Positions 1 to 7,160 of a stretch of DNA of 8,674 bases are shown here, piece by piece. Location of the stretch: NCBI GenBank assembly GCA_014377145.1, contig JACMQE010000076.1:1-8674 (forward strand), given 5' to 3'. A program made the translations under genes and the position numbers. Position 1 is the first letter of the stretch. Each line of letters starts with the position of its first letter. Under the pieces are notes generated by a model, which saw only the letters and a list, made by a program, of their open reading frames with translations, did not search any database and was not told the DNA's origin. Origin of the DNA: Glaciimonas sp. Its GTDB lineage: Bacteria; Pseudomonadota; Gammaproteobacteria; Burkholderiales; Burkholderiaceae.

Positions 1-63
1 ACAAGATAGTGAATTTATTTATGGTATTATTATTTATCTACCAACTTTAAAGAGAGATAATTT

Positions 64-459
64 ATGCCTATTTGGAATCCATCAGCTGAACAAGTCGTAT
101 TCATAAAGAAACATTTTGACGATGCAAAAGCACTCTTAATTGAAACACCTGTTCTTGACAATTCTGACTTGATGGCTGCAAGTTTACTTATATGCAAAGA
201 ATCCCATGACACCAATTATTTCAAAAATTTCTGGATTACATTTCAACCTGAAATTAATGAGTTCATGTTGACCATGCTTGATGAAATGGTTTCAATGGAT
301 AAAAAAGGAGCTAACATATATTACCATTGCATTTCCGATTGGTTAGATGAAGGAAATTTCGATGCAGTATTAGGTTTCTTCGAAATAATGGTAATTAATC
401 TCACGAATAAAAAAGGGAATTCAAGCAAGGAAAAAAATTCTAAATTATTTCTTAACTAA
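64..459 (+). CDS. Small hypothetical protein, 131 aa, unknown function
   Basis: I do not recognise this family. The frame opens with ATG preceded by AGAGAG at 51-56, seven bases upstream, a convincing ribosome binding site; in-frame stops lie just upstream (7-9), so the start is well fixed. The product is soluble-looking and acidic, rich in Phe, Asp, Glu, Asn and Met, with no signal peptide or obvious membrane segment and probably mostly helical. The last 20 residues are Lys/Asn/Ser-rich and low in complexity. It is the only plus-strand gene; its 3' end converges on the acyltransferase remnant and overlaps it by 15 bases, so it is not part of the polysaccharide operon. Base composition is AT-rich, like the neighbouring acyltransferases. 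Small acidic proteins of this sort are sometimes immunity proteins for polymorphic toxins, but nothing visible here proves that. Confidence 0.6.
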   Translation: MPIWNPSAEQVVFIKKHFDDAKALLIETPVLDNSDLMAASLLICKESHDTNYFKNFWITFQPEINEFMLTMLDEMVSMDKKGANIYYHCISDWLDEGNFDAVLGFFEIMVINLTNKKGNSSKEKNSKLFLN

Positions 460-1440
460 TATAGCAGGAAATTTCTTAAAAATTATAGATGCATTATTGA
501 ATCCAAAAATTCGCTCAACCTTACAGTAATAAGTGAAATAATAAATTACAAGTGGCGCGACAATGACGAAAAGACATCCGAACAACAAATTAAGTTCTAT
601 TCTCGTCACCCCGAACTTCAAAATAAAAACTCTGACACCACTTCCAAAAATAATATGCATCAAATAAATAGGCATCGATGCTAATCCCAAGAGTTCGATG
701 ACTTTTAATTTCTGAAGTTTAATTATTACCAGCGATATTTGTAAAACAAGGAACATTCCCAAGAAGGCTGCGGGTAACGCCACTGGCGAGGAAGGTGAAT
801 CAAAAGAAAACGCCACATATAATGAAAAGAGGAAACCTGCAGCTATAAAAACAATTCCTTTGAAATTACTAAGATCGGTGACCCATTTTTCAAGGTAAGG
901 CGCACTTAATAAACCCGCTGCATAAAACAAGAAAAAACTAAATGCATTTGAAATCACGCCTAACGAAAAATACATCCCACAGACATAGCAAACAATGGAT
1001 GCCAACAGGACAATCCGACGGTTAGTCGTTAAGATCACAATCATTATGTGACAAAGAAATAAAGCGTGCAAAAACCAGAACTGCCCAATGGGTTTCCACA
1101 TTATTTCAAAAAGATCAAGCCAATTGACAGCACTATTGACCTCAGAGGACATAAAAATCTGAATTCCACCCTGAATGAGAGACCACAAAAAATACGGATA
1201 TACAATCGACGAAAATTTGCTTCTTAGGAAATTATCTTTTGCAAACCCCTTAGAAACATTCATGCCTGCAAGCAAAAAAAACAGAGGCATATGGAACGTG
1301 TAGATGGCATAGTCCAGTCTCATTTACCAGTGCGAATCCGGCACAACATGAGCGGTATTAAGTCCCCGTAAAACGTGGCCAAATACTACAAGCAATATAC
1401 CTATACCTCGTGCGTAATCCCATAGGCGTTTCCTCGACAT
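445..1440 (-). pseudogene. Acyltransferase-3 family membrane O-acetylase, interrupted by in-frame TAA
   Basis: This is an integral-membrane acyltransferase-3 (AT3) protein of the kind that O-acetylates surface sugars at the inner membrane. The N-terminal piece starts at ATG 1440-1438 and carries the DYARGIGILLVVFGH segment, with the family's Arg-X10-His motif at R11 and H22. After HW (codons 37-38) comes TAA at 1324-1326, and the same frame goes on with MRLDYAIYTFHMPLFFLLAG, the usual next block of this family. The downstream part (445-1323, 292 codons) has about eight to nine hydrophobic segments and no further lesion. Together about 330 codons, normal for the family. A single change from a Leu codon (TTA) would explain the stop. 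The start has only a weak upstream GGGAAG; the frame is open back to TAG at 1516-1518, with GTG 1464 as an alternative. It lies 106 bases downstream of the nucleotidyltransferase. The 292-residue downstream frame could be called a CDS alone, but it would lack the catalytic R/H motif. Confidence 0.8.
1324..1326 (-). other. In-frame TAA stop inside the AT3 acyltransferase gene
   Basis: On the minus strand the codons run CAC TGG TAA ATG AGA CTG. The stop is codon 39 counted from ATG 1440 and is in frame with both halves of the protein. It falls in the loop between the first and second membrane segments. The ATG directly after it could serve as a reinitiation codon, but no Shine-Dalgarno sequence stands before it. 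Confidence 0.9.
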
Positions 1441-1461
1441 CGCGTTGACACTATCGCTTCC

Positions 1462-1511
1462 CACTGGATACAAGATCGTTTTGCTTATTTTTTGAATAAA
1501 TAAATCCAGTG
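1462..1511. repeat. 8-bp perfect inverted repeat between two genes
   Basis: CACTGGAT at 1462-1469 is matched by its reverse complement ATCCAGTG at 1504-1511, across a 34-base AT-rich spacer. It occupies the gap between the nucleotidyltransferase stop and the acyltransferase start. The spacer is too long for a standard terminator and no T-run follows, so an operator or chance are both possible. Confidence 0.35.
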
Positions 1512-1546
1512 AAACCTACAAATTTAATTTTTCGCTACGACGATAA

Positions 1547-2692
1547 TTACGCAGCAGATTCCTGCTCTTCATTGTCGCGAGGAACTGTACGGCGATCTCT
1601 CGCATCTCGCCAGCTATTGGTTGGGCAATCCGATACATGCATCATCGTGCCCTGTCGATCAACGCAGTAATCCTTGCAGACGACCATTTCAGTCATCTCG
1701 GTATTGGGGGTTACCCGTGTATATTCAAATAGTACGCTGCGTACCACCTCTGCGCCTGCGCAGATATGGCTGCCATGACCGATCCATGTAGGACCAACGA
1801 TCGTGCTGCCTGCCTCAATCTTGGTACCGGAACCAATGTAAACTGGACCGGTGATCGTGGTACCTTCCCAATCAATGCTGGTATTGAGGCCAACCCAGAT
1901 CCCATCGGCAATTTGCGTCCCAGGCATTGTCATATGCGCAACGCTACCACTAAGCACGCTTTGCAACACAGACCAGAAGTCTTTTACGTTGCCAATGTCG
2001 ATCCAATTAAAAAAGCGTTTTTGCGCAAAAAACGGAACGCCTTTCGCTACCAATAACGGAAACAACTCCGAGCCGATATCGAACATCTGGTCGGAAGGAA
2101 TTAACTTCAGCACCTCAGGCTCCAGGATATAAATGCCGGTACTCGCCAAATTCGATAGCGCATCTTCCGGTTTTGGTTTCTCCTGAAACGACAGCACGCG
2201 ACCTTGATCATCGGTGACAACCATACCGTATTCCGACGATTTTTCGTTCGGGACTTCCTTGGTAATCACACTAGCCATCGCACCTTTACGGCGATGCTCG
2301 AATAACGCTGATTTGATATCCAAGTCGATAATCGCATCACCGCAAATGACAATTGTAGTTTCGTCAAAGAAACCACCAAACTCCTGGATCTTCTTCATCC
2401 CGCCAGCTGAACCAATCGGTTTCGGACTGACGATGCGTTCGTCATTAATATAACCTTCAAACGAATACCCGATTTGTGCCCCGAAGCGCTGACCTTCACC
2501 GAAGTAATTTTCAATTTTCTGGTGCAAATAACTGACGTTAACCATAATTTCGGTGACACCGAATTTCACAAGATGATCAACCAGATATTCCATGACTGGC
2601 TTGCCGAGTATAGGAATCATCGGCTTCGGAAGTTCATAGGTTAGTGGCTGGACTCGTGTACCTTTGCCTGCAGCGAGGATCATTGCTTTCAT
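1547..2692 (-). CDS. Sugar-1-phosphate nucleotidyltransferase (NDP-sugar synthase, mannose-1-phosphate guanylyltransferase-like)
   Basis: This cytoplasmic enzyme joins a sugar 1-phosphate to an NTP, giving an activated NDP-sugar for polysaccharide synthesis. The 381-residue product has an N-terminal Rossmann-type nucleotidyltransferase domain: AGKGTR at 8-13 with PLT following, LPKPM at 21-25, GSAGG at 94-98, CGDA at 117-120 (metal-binding Asp), EKP at 171-173 and NWIDIG at 229-234. Hexapeptide repeats of a left-handed beta-helix follow at about 256-330, then a Cys-containing tail. This layout matches GDP-mannose pyrophosphorylase-like enzymes of the MPG1/GMPPB type rather than the ManC/AlgA type; whether the substrate is mannose or glucose 1-phosphate cannot be told from sequence. 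I start at ATG 2692 because AAAGAGA at 2699-2705 lies six bases upstream and MKAMILAAG is the usual N-terminus; the frame is open for 11 more codons upstream. It sits between two broken acyltransferase genes yet is intact itself. Confidence 0.88.
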   Translation of the reverse strand: MKAMILAAGKGTRVQPLTYELPKPMIPILGKPVMEYLVDHLVKFGVTEIMVNVSYLHQKIENYFGEGQRFGAQIGYSFEGYINDERIVSPKPIGSAGGMKKIQEFGGFFDETTIVICGDAIIDLDIKSALFEHRRKGAMASVITKEVPNEKSSEYGMVVTDDQGRVLSFQEKPKPEDALSNLASTGIYILEPEVLKLIPSDQMFDIGSELFPLLVAKGVPFFAQKRFFNWIDIGNVKDFWSVLQSVLSGSVAHMTMPGTQIADGIWVGLNTSIDWEGTTITGPVYIGSGTKIEAGSTIVGPTWIGHGSHICAGAEVVRSVLFEYTRVTPNTEMTEMVVCKDYCVDRQGTMMHVSDCPTNSWRDARDRRTVPRDNEEQESAA

Positions 2693-2986
2693 TGCGTTCT
2701 CTTTCATGTAGATAAAAAATATCAATAGTTAATGTTATATCATCATAAAGCAGACGAATATTTTTTTAGGTACATAGCCTAAAGCTGTATTTAAATTTTC
2801 GGAAAACGGCATTTTCGCCTAAACATATTCATCTAGACGAAAATGATAAAGCAAGACTCATTTTCCACTGTCCGTTAGGGTCGAATGTTACGCTTTAAAA
2901 CAGGTCACTAAAGTTAGCCAGCACACTTAATTATTGAAATATTGAACATCCATAAACATTAATCACAAATAAGGTACTTCCCCTCC
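2693..2986. other. Intergenic region upstream of the nucleotidyltransferase, with short repeats
   Basis: I see no gene in this AT-rich stretch. It should hold the promoter for the minus-strand nucleotidyltransferase: TATAAC (minus strand, 2734-2739) could be a -10 box, but no good -35 lies 16 to 18 bases further up. GCCTAAA occurs twice (2777-2783 and 2817-2823), exactly 40 bases apart. The first copy forms a small inverted repeat with TTTAGG at 2765-2770. A second inverted repeat lies at 2810-2845. No convincing intrinsic terminator follows the acyltransferase stop at 2987. Confidence 0.4.
2810..2845. repeat. 8-bp perfect inverted repeat, possible operator
   Basis: CATTTTCG at 2810-2817 is matched by CGAAAATG at 2838-2845, with a 20-base spacer. 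A related ATTTTCGG stands just before it (2796-2803). It lies about 120-150 bases upstream of the nucleotidyltransferase start, a position suited to a regulator site, but chance is possible. Confidence 0.35.
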
Positions 2987-4075
2987 CTACTTATCTACAT
3001 GCTGCATTTTTAAACCGTCAAATATTTGTCCATTTCTCGCAATCCAATAAGGATTAAAGTGATCATTATCTTTAAATATTGGAATATTTTCATATTCGTC
3101 AAAAACCGAACAGTCCTCCAATTTACATAATCTCGGTCTAAATGAGAGCAGTTGAAAATTCTCATCATTTTTATAACTCTTAAATAAATTATCAAAGGAT
3201 TTATTTTTATCGAAGAATTCTTTTGAATAAAATTTATTTTTTACGGTACCGAACCAGAACAAATCTCTTGCAGCCTTTTTTGGGACATTCATTTTGAACC
3301 ATGGTGTGGAATCGACTACTGCCACTATTACTTTTCTCGCCAAAATCTTATCTATCGATTTCTTTGTTGTTTCTATCGATAAATATGGGTTGCTATCACT
3401 ACTAAGTGGAATACAGAGACTTCCCTTGAAAGTACAGAGGCCGTCAGAATGGTCCGAGTATCCGGTCCAATTTTGAGAGATAATAACCGTATTATATTTT
3501 CCTGACTCAGCTAGTTCGAAAGCTTTCCTCGTGAACTCGCGGCAATTATTATCTACGCCCACTCGTTCAAAACCTTCTATTATTGGACATCCTGATTTGA
3601 CATAAAAAGTCGTATTGACTTTTCCATTCTCTTTAAACCATGAATACAAATGGCCCGCATGGGAATCTCCAATCACCAAAATTTTTTTTGTATTTAAATT
3701 AGAATTGATCGTACAAAATTTTGAATTGCCTTTCCCATTATTTTCGCATTGACTATCATAGGTAGTGCCTAACTCGGCGAGCTTAATATTTGCGTATAAA
3801 TCTTTATTTTTGACTCGCAACATCAGGCCATCACTTTTTTCAAATATATATGAAATGCAAAAGAGTGAAATGGCAACAATTGCCAGTTTTGATATGCCGC
3901 CATTTATATTCGATTTGTTGAAAATATTTAGACCCTCAACATAGCGATATGATAAATAACCCAAGAATATTGATAGTGATATCCCGATTAATTTCACTAT
4001 TTTTGAAAAACCATCAAAAGATTCTGTAATTATTAATGCTGTAACCAATGGCCAATGCCAAAGATAAATAGAGTA

Positions 4076-4078
4076 CTA
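4076..4078 (-). other. In-frame TAG stop inside the OafA-like gene
   Basis: The minus-strand codons run ACA TGG TAG TAC TCT ATT TAT CTT TGG CAT TGG. The protein reads LGTW, stop, YSIYLWHW. Homologues of this family normally read W-S-Y-S at this point, so the stop replaces a Ser codon. The next usable initiation codon is TTG 4048, inside the hallmark motif and without a ribosome binding site, so efficient reinitiation is unlikely. Confidence 0.92.
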
Positions 4079-4939
4079 CCATGTTCCCAAATATTGGATA
4101 AATGGATTTTTTAACAATAAATTTCCTTGAAACCTTGAATATAAAATAGTGCATGTCCCAATTACTGGAAGAATCGCATAATATCCTGGCCACCTGGATT
4201 CAAGTGATAATATTTTTACCATCACAACTGAGGAAAAAATTAACAGAAGTCCTAAGTAACTTAGAAGCGATGCATATTTTTCAGTCGCATATCGTATTCC
4301 GACCATAAATACCAAGCCGCCGGCAAGCATTTGCCAGGATCTTGTTAAGACCGAGAAAAATGCATTTCGAACATCACCAAATAAACAATATGCAAGAGAG
4401 GCCGCAGTGCATATTAGTAGAGCAATAAATATATTTCTCTCATTGTTTATAGCATTTTTTGATTTAGTTACTTTTAAACACAACCAAAGCAAGACTGGGT
4501 ACATCAAATAAAATTGCCATTCAACGGAAAGTGACCAAGTATGTAGAAGCCAACGATCATCAATACCTTCAGAGAAATAGCCCGTCTTTGCCCCATAGTA
4601 CTTATTCGAATCAAATATCAGGGCGTGAAAGACTTGCTCAGACAAGCTACTCAAATCAATTGGAGAAAGGAAAAATGCACCACAGAATAAAAGAATAAAA
4701 ATAAGAAAATATAGTACCGGGAATATTCGGAACGCCCTTCTTTTGACAAACTCAAAATAGTTGAAATTCCCTCGATCTAGTCCACTATAAATAATCTTGG
4801 TCATCAAGAATCCGGAAATAACGAAAAATACGTCTACACCAACGAACCCCCCTTTTAAAATACCGATATTGAAGTGATAAAACACCACCATTAGCACACT
4901 TATTCCGCGCAATCCATTTATATCATTTCTAAGTAATGT

Positions 4940-4952
4940 CACTATCGGTCCT
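4940..4952 (-). promoter_or_regulatory. Possible ribosome binding site and GTG start for the OafA-like gene
   Basis: On the minus strand AGGA (4949-4952) is followed after six bases by GTG (4940-4942). It would give an N-terminus of VTLLRNDINGLRG, close to the usual distance between start and the first motif in this family. The upstream ATG at 4955-4957 has no purine-rich site before it. Confidence 0.4.
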
Positions 4953-5007
4953 GTCATCAAAATAACGTTTTCGCTTATGAGTATAAAATTGATTCCGTAT
5001 AATAATT

Positions 5008-5013
5008 ATTATA
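5008..5013 (-). promoter_or_regulatory. Possible -10 box upstream of the OafA-like gene
   Basis: A perfect TATAAT on the minus strand sits about 55 bases upstream of the OafA-like start, inside a very AT-rich stretch (4981-5040). No good -35 box is at the proper distance, and in such AT-rich DNA a chance match is likely. A TTGACA at 5107-5112 (minus strand) lies too far off to pair with it. Confidence 0.2.
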
Positions 5014-5040
5014 TTTATGGAAATTATTTTTATAATTCAC

Positions 5041-5070
5041 CGGACCTAATACTCGCTTGAATTAGCTCCG
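5041..5070. repeat. Imperfect 10-bp inverted repeat (hairpin) between wecG-like and OafA-like genes
   Basis: CGGACCTAAT (5041-5050) pairs with ATTAGCTCCG (5061-5070) over nine of ten positions, the exception being one C-C mismatch, around a ten-base loop. It lies 66 bases past the stop of the WecG-like gene at the boundary between GC-richer and AT-richer DNA. It could be a weak terminator or attenuator, but there is no clean T-run after it on the minus strand. Confidence 0.45.
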
Positions 5071-5135
5071 TTAAAATTAAGCACCCTATGGACTCATCCG
5101 ATTAGATGTCAACTTAAAAACTTCGATCACACTAT

Positions 5136-5861
5136 TTAACGATATTTAAAACACTGCTTCAGAAAAATAATAATGTCCCACGTGTATCTCCGCAAGAGCC
5201 GGCGCGGTTCCAGGTATAGGCGATAGAGCCATTCCAGCCGCAGCCGCTTGACCACAGCCGGTGCACGTTGCTTGTCACCAGACCAGAAATCAAACAAGGC
5301 ACCTATTCCCATCAGCAGATTGGCATCCAGCGCGGCACGATGGTCCAGTATCCATTGTTCCTGCATCGGATTTCCCATCGCTACGAGCACGACCTGTGCC
5401 TTCGCCTCGTTAATTTTTTGCACCAGATCCGGTACATTCCGCATGCCCGCATAGCCGTCGCAGAAACCAACTACATCCTGTCCGAGGACGCGCTTTGCAT
5501 GGGCTGCCGCGCGCTTGGTGACTTCGGGGCGCCCCCCAAGCAAGAACACGCGCAGTGGCACTTTGGCCTTACCAAATAAAAATGGCGTGAAGTCAGTGCC
5601 ATTCAGGTTGTCCGCAAAACGGCGCTTGAGTAGCAGTTTGGCTGCTATGTCCATACCAATACCGTCATTGACCAAAACGATATCGTCGTCCGGAAATGAT
5701 TCAAGTACGAAGCGACACTTGACGATGAAATTGGTATTGGCAAAAAGGAGCGCGGTTTTACTGTGATTGGCGATCCGTTCCAGCAGATGGTCGGCAAGTT
5801 GATGACGTGTGATGCTTAATACCGGAAATTGACTGATACGGTAAATCGATTGATTGTCCAT
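5136..5861 (-). CDS. WecG/TagA/CpsF family glycosyltransferase (GT26, GumM-like)
   Basis: The 241-residue product is a peripheral inner-membrane glycosyltransferase that adds a sugar from a nucleotide donor to a polyprenyl-diphosphate-linked oligosaccharide on the cytoplasmic side; relatives include WecG, TagA and xanthan GumM. Family marks are ANTNF at 41-45, VNDGIGMDIA with the Asn-Asp-Gly core at 65-67, LNGTDF at 86-91, VFLLGG at 105-110, GNPMQEQW at 163-170 and GALFDFWSGDKQRAP at 187-201. The Arg-rich C-terminus (WLYRLYLEPRRLLRRY, 211-226) is the usual membrane-attachment part. The start at ATG 5861 is supported by AGGAG at 5871-5875, nine bases upstream. It follows the GT2 gene after 81 bases and is probably its co-transcribed partner. 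The donor and linkage cannot be read from the sequence. Length and motifs are normal, so it should be functional. Confidence 0.92.
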   Translation of the reverse strand: MDNQSIYRISQFPVLSITRHQLADHLLERIANHSKTALLFANTNFIVKCRFVLESFPDDDIVLVNDGIGMDIAAKLLLKRRFADNLNGTDFTPFLFGKAKVPLRVFLLGGRPEVTKRAAAHAKRVLGQDVVGFCDGYAGMRNVPDLVQKINEAKAQVVLVAMGNPMQEQWILDHRAALDANLLMGIGALFDFWSGDKQRAPAVVKRLRLEWLYRLYLEPRRLLRRYTWDIIIFLKQCFKYR

Positions 5862-5942
5862 CTCGGCGTTCTCCTACCTGTTTGATGCCTTCCTGCAGCG
5901 ATAGAGCATCCTAAGACTTCGTTTTGCACACGCGGTATCGGG

Positions 5943-7133
5943 TCACAACTCACCATCGCGCTTCGAGCGTACCCATTCCACTTGTCGGCTAACAAAAAAC
6001 TTCAGGTACAGCGGTATTTTCCAGAAGACGTAAAACACGGCCATCGCCAGATTGGCGGCACTGAGTCTTTCCCGTCCATAGCGCCACCATGACAACATGA
6101 CGGCAGTCACCAGTCCACCCATCACTACACAGGCAAAAAGGACCGGCGCAAGATTTGCCGTGATCACGGCGAATAGCCCCGTAACGACAAACAATGCCAA
6201 TACCATCAGGGTAAGTAACGCCAACGGCGGCACGCAAAGGTCCAAGCCTAAGGCGATCATTCCTGCATTCCGCTGACGCAGTCCGCCAAACAGGAGGGGC
6301 GGGGCTTCGGTCAGCATCATGCTGATATGTCCGTGCTCCCAGCGTGTGCGCTGGGTTTGTGTACCCGACTCGCTCATCGGAAAAGTGCTTGATATCAGCA
6401 CATCCGGACAAAACAGCGGAGGATTACCTGCCCTTGCGAGATCCATTCCGAGCTTTAAATCCTCAACAATGTTGCCGTTCGCTAACGATGCAGTACTGAT
6501 CGTGGCCCATGAAAACGCCATGCCCGTTCCCATAAGCTGGCACGGCAAACCCAACCGGTGATAACCCAGGGGGCGCACAAGGTTCTTCACTAGCCAGGCA
6601 AACTCGGCGATTTTTTTCATCGGACCACTATTTTCAAGTGCTCGCATCAGCGAAAGTGCCTGGATGGGCCGTCCCGTCTGCAACGACAGTCGTGCAATCC
6701 GATCGACGGTCCCAGTGCTGGCGATACAGTCAGCATCAATGATGATGACTACCTCGGGTGGAGATGCTGCCAACACACGCACGCCAAAATCGAGCGCATA
6801 TCCTTTGCCACGCTGCGACAAGTCAGCACGTACGTGCACTTCAGCACCAGCTCTGAGGGCAATCTCGGCCGTGTCGTCACTACAATTGTCAGCGACAACG
6901 ATGAGGCGATCTCCATTTTGGAGCTGTGGTAACAAGCTGGAAATCGTGGCAATAACGCCGCTAGACTCATTGTGTGCCGGCACCAGAATAGCGATTGTAG
7001 GACGCCGCCCGGTGGCAGGGCTTCCGGCACGCAATGGGGAAAATGCCACCACTGCCTGGAGCAATAGCACCAGAACGGGTATCAAAATGATCGCTAGGGA
7101 GATGAACAACAGGATAGCAACTAAAAAACTCAT
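5943..7133 (-). CDS. Membrane-anchored family 2 glycosyltransferase
   Basis: This 396-residue enzyme of the GT-A fold transfers a sugar from an NDP-sugar to a growing polysaccharide at the inner membrane. An N-terminal hydrophobic segment (about 3-30) precedes the catalytic domain: VPAHNE at 51-56, DNCSDDT at 82-88, the metal-binding DAD at 133-135, GTGMAFSW at 202-209, VEDLKLG at 223-229 (probable catalytic Asp) and the QTQRTRW motif at 259-265, typical of processive-type or cellulose-synthase-like GT2 enzymes. Two or three more membrane helices follow between about 294 and 380. All key residues are present. The start at ATG 7133 has GGGA about eight bases upstream and lies 27 bases after the acetyltransferase stop, so co-transcription is likely. 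Lacking a PilZ domain and the full helix set of BcsA, it is more likely a repeat-unit transferase than a full synthase, but this is inference. Confidence 0.9.
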   Translation of the reverse strand: MSFLVAILLFISLAIILIPVLVLLLQAVVAFSPLRAGSPATGRRPTIAILVPAHNESSGVIATISSLLPQLQNGDRLIVVADNCSDDTAEIALRAGAEVHVRADLSQRGKGYALDFGVRVLAASPPEVVIIIDADCIASTGTVDRIARLSLQTGRPIQALSLMRALENSGPMKKIAEFAWLVKNLVRPLGYHRLGLPCQLMGTGMAFSWATISTASLANGNIVEDLKLGMDLARAGNPPLFCPDVLISSTFPMSESGTQTQRTRWEHGHISMMLTEAPPLLFGGLRQRNAGMIALGLDLCVPPLALLTLMVLALFVVTGLFAVITANLAPVLFACVVMGGLVTAVMLSWWRYGRERLSAANLAMAVFYVFWKIPLYLKFFVSRQVEWVRSKRDGEL

Positions 7134-7160
7134 TGATCAGTCCCGAAACTCTATCGACAG

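Larger units (their letters stand above)
2987..4957 (-). pseudogene. OafA/YrhL-type acyltransferase with SGNH domain, interrupted by in-frame TAG
   Basis: This large inner-membrane O-acyltransferase would add acyl groups, usually acetyl, to a surface polysaccharide. The first part (4076-4957) is an AT3 membrane domain: DINGLRGISVLMVVFYH with the Arg-X10-His motif (R17, H28), GVDVFFVISGF, and HTWSLSVEWQFYLMYP. It ends in IQYLGTW followed by TAG; the same frame goes on with YSIYLWHWPL, the family's hallmark, which is usually preceded by Ser. TCG to TAG explains the lesion. The rest (about 350 codons) gives a last membrane helix and a periplasmic SGNH esterase-like domain with VIGDSH near codon 430, an IISQNW block, and the DNDHFNP catalytic Asp/His block. 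Total about 655 codons, a normal length. GTG 4942 with AGGA six bases upstream may be the true start; ATG 4957 lacks a Shine-Dalgarno. AT-richer than the operon upstream of it. Confidence 0.85.

Noticed and set aside
2..106. Open plus-strand frame from the left edge that would end at TAA 104-106, as the tail of an upstream gene
   Set aside because: Only 34 codons are visible, another frame is also open to position 50, and the encoded residues resemble nothing I know; it may be chance in AT-rich DNA.
1462..1511. Intrinsic terminator after the nucleotidyltransferase
   Set aside because: The 34-base loop is too long and no T-run follows the second arm on the minus strand.
2987..4048. Independent gene starting at TTG 4048
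   Set aside because: The TTG lies inside the YSIYLWHWPL motif of the OafA-like protein and has no ribosome binding site; the same frame continues upstream to the TAG.
5084..5112. Promoter with TTGACA (minus strand, 5107-5112)
   Set aside because: At 16 to 18 bases' spacing the -10 hexamer would be CATAGG, ATAGGG or TAGGGT, poor matches to TATAAT.
5989..6411. 140-codon minus-strand frame within the GT2 gene
   Set aside because: Out-of-frame shadow of the GT2 catalytic and membrane region; Cys/Arg-rich with no recognisable domain.
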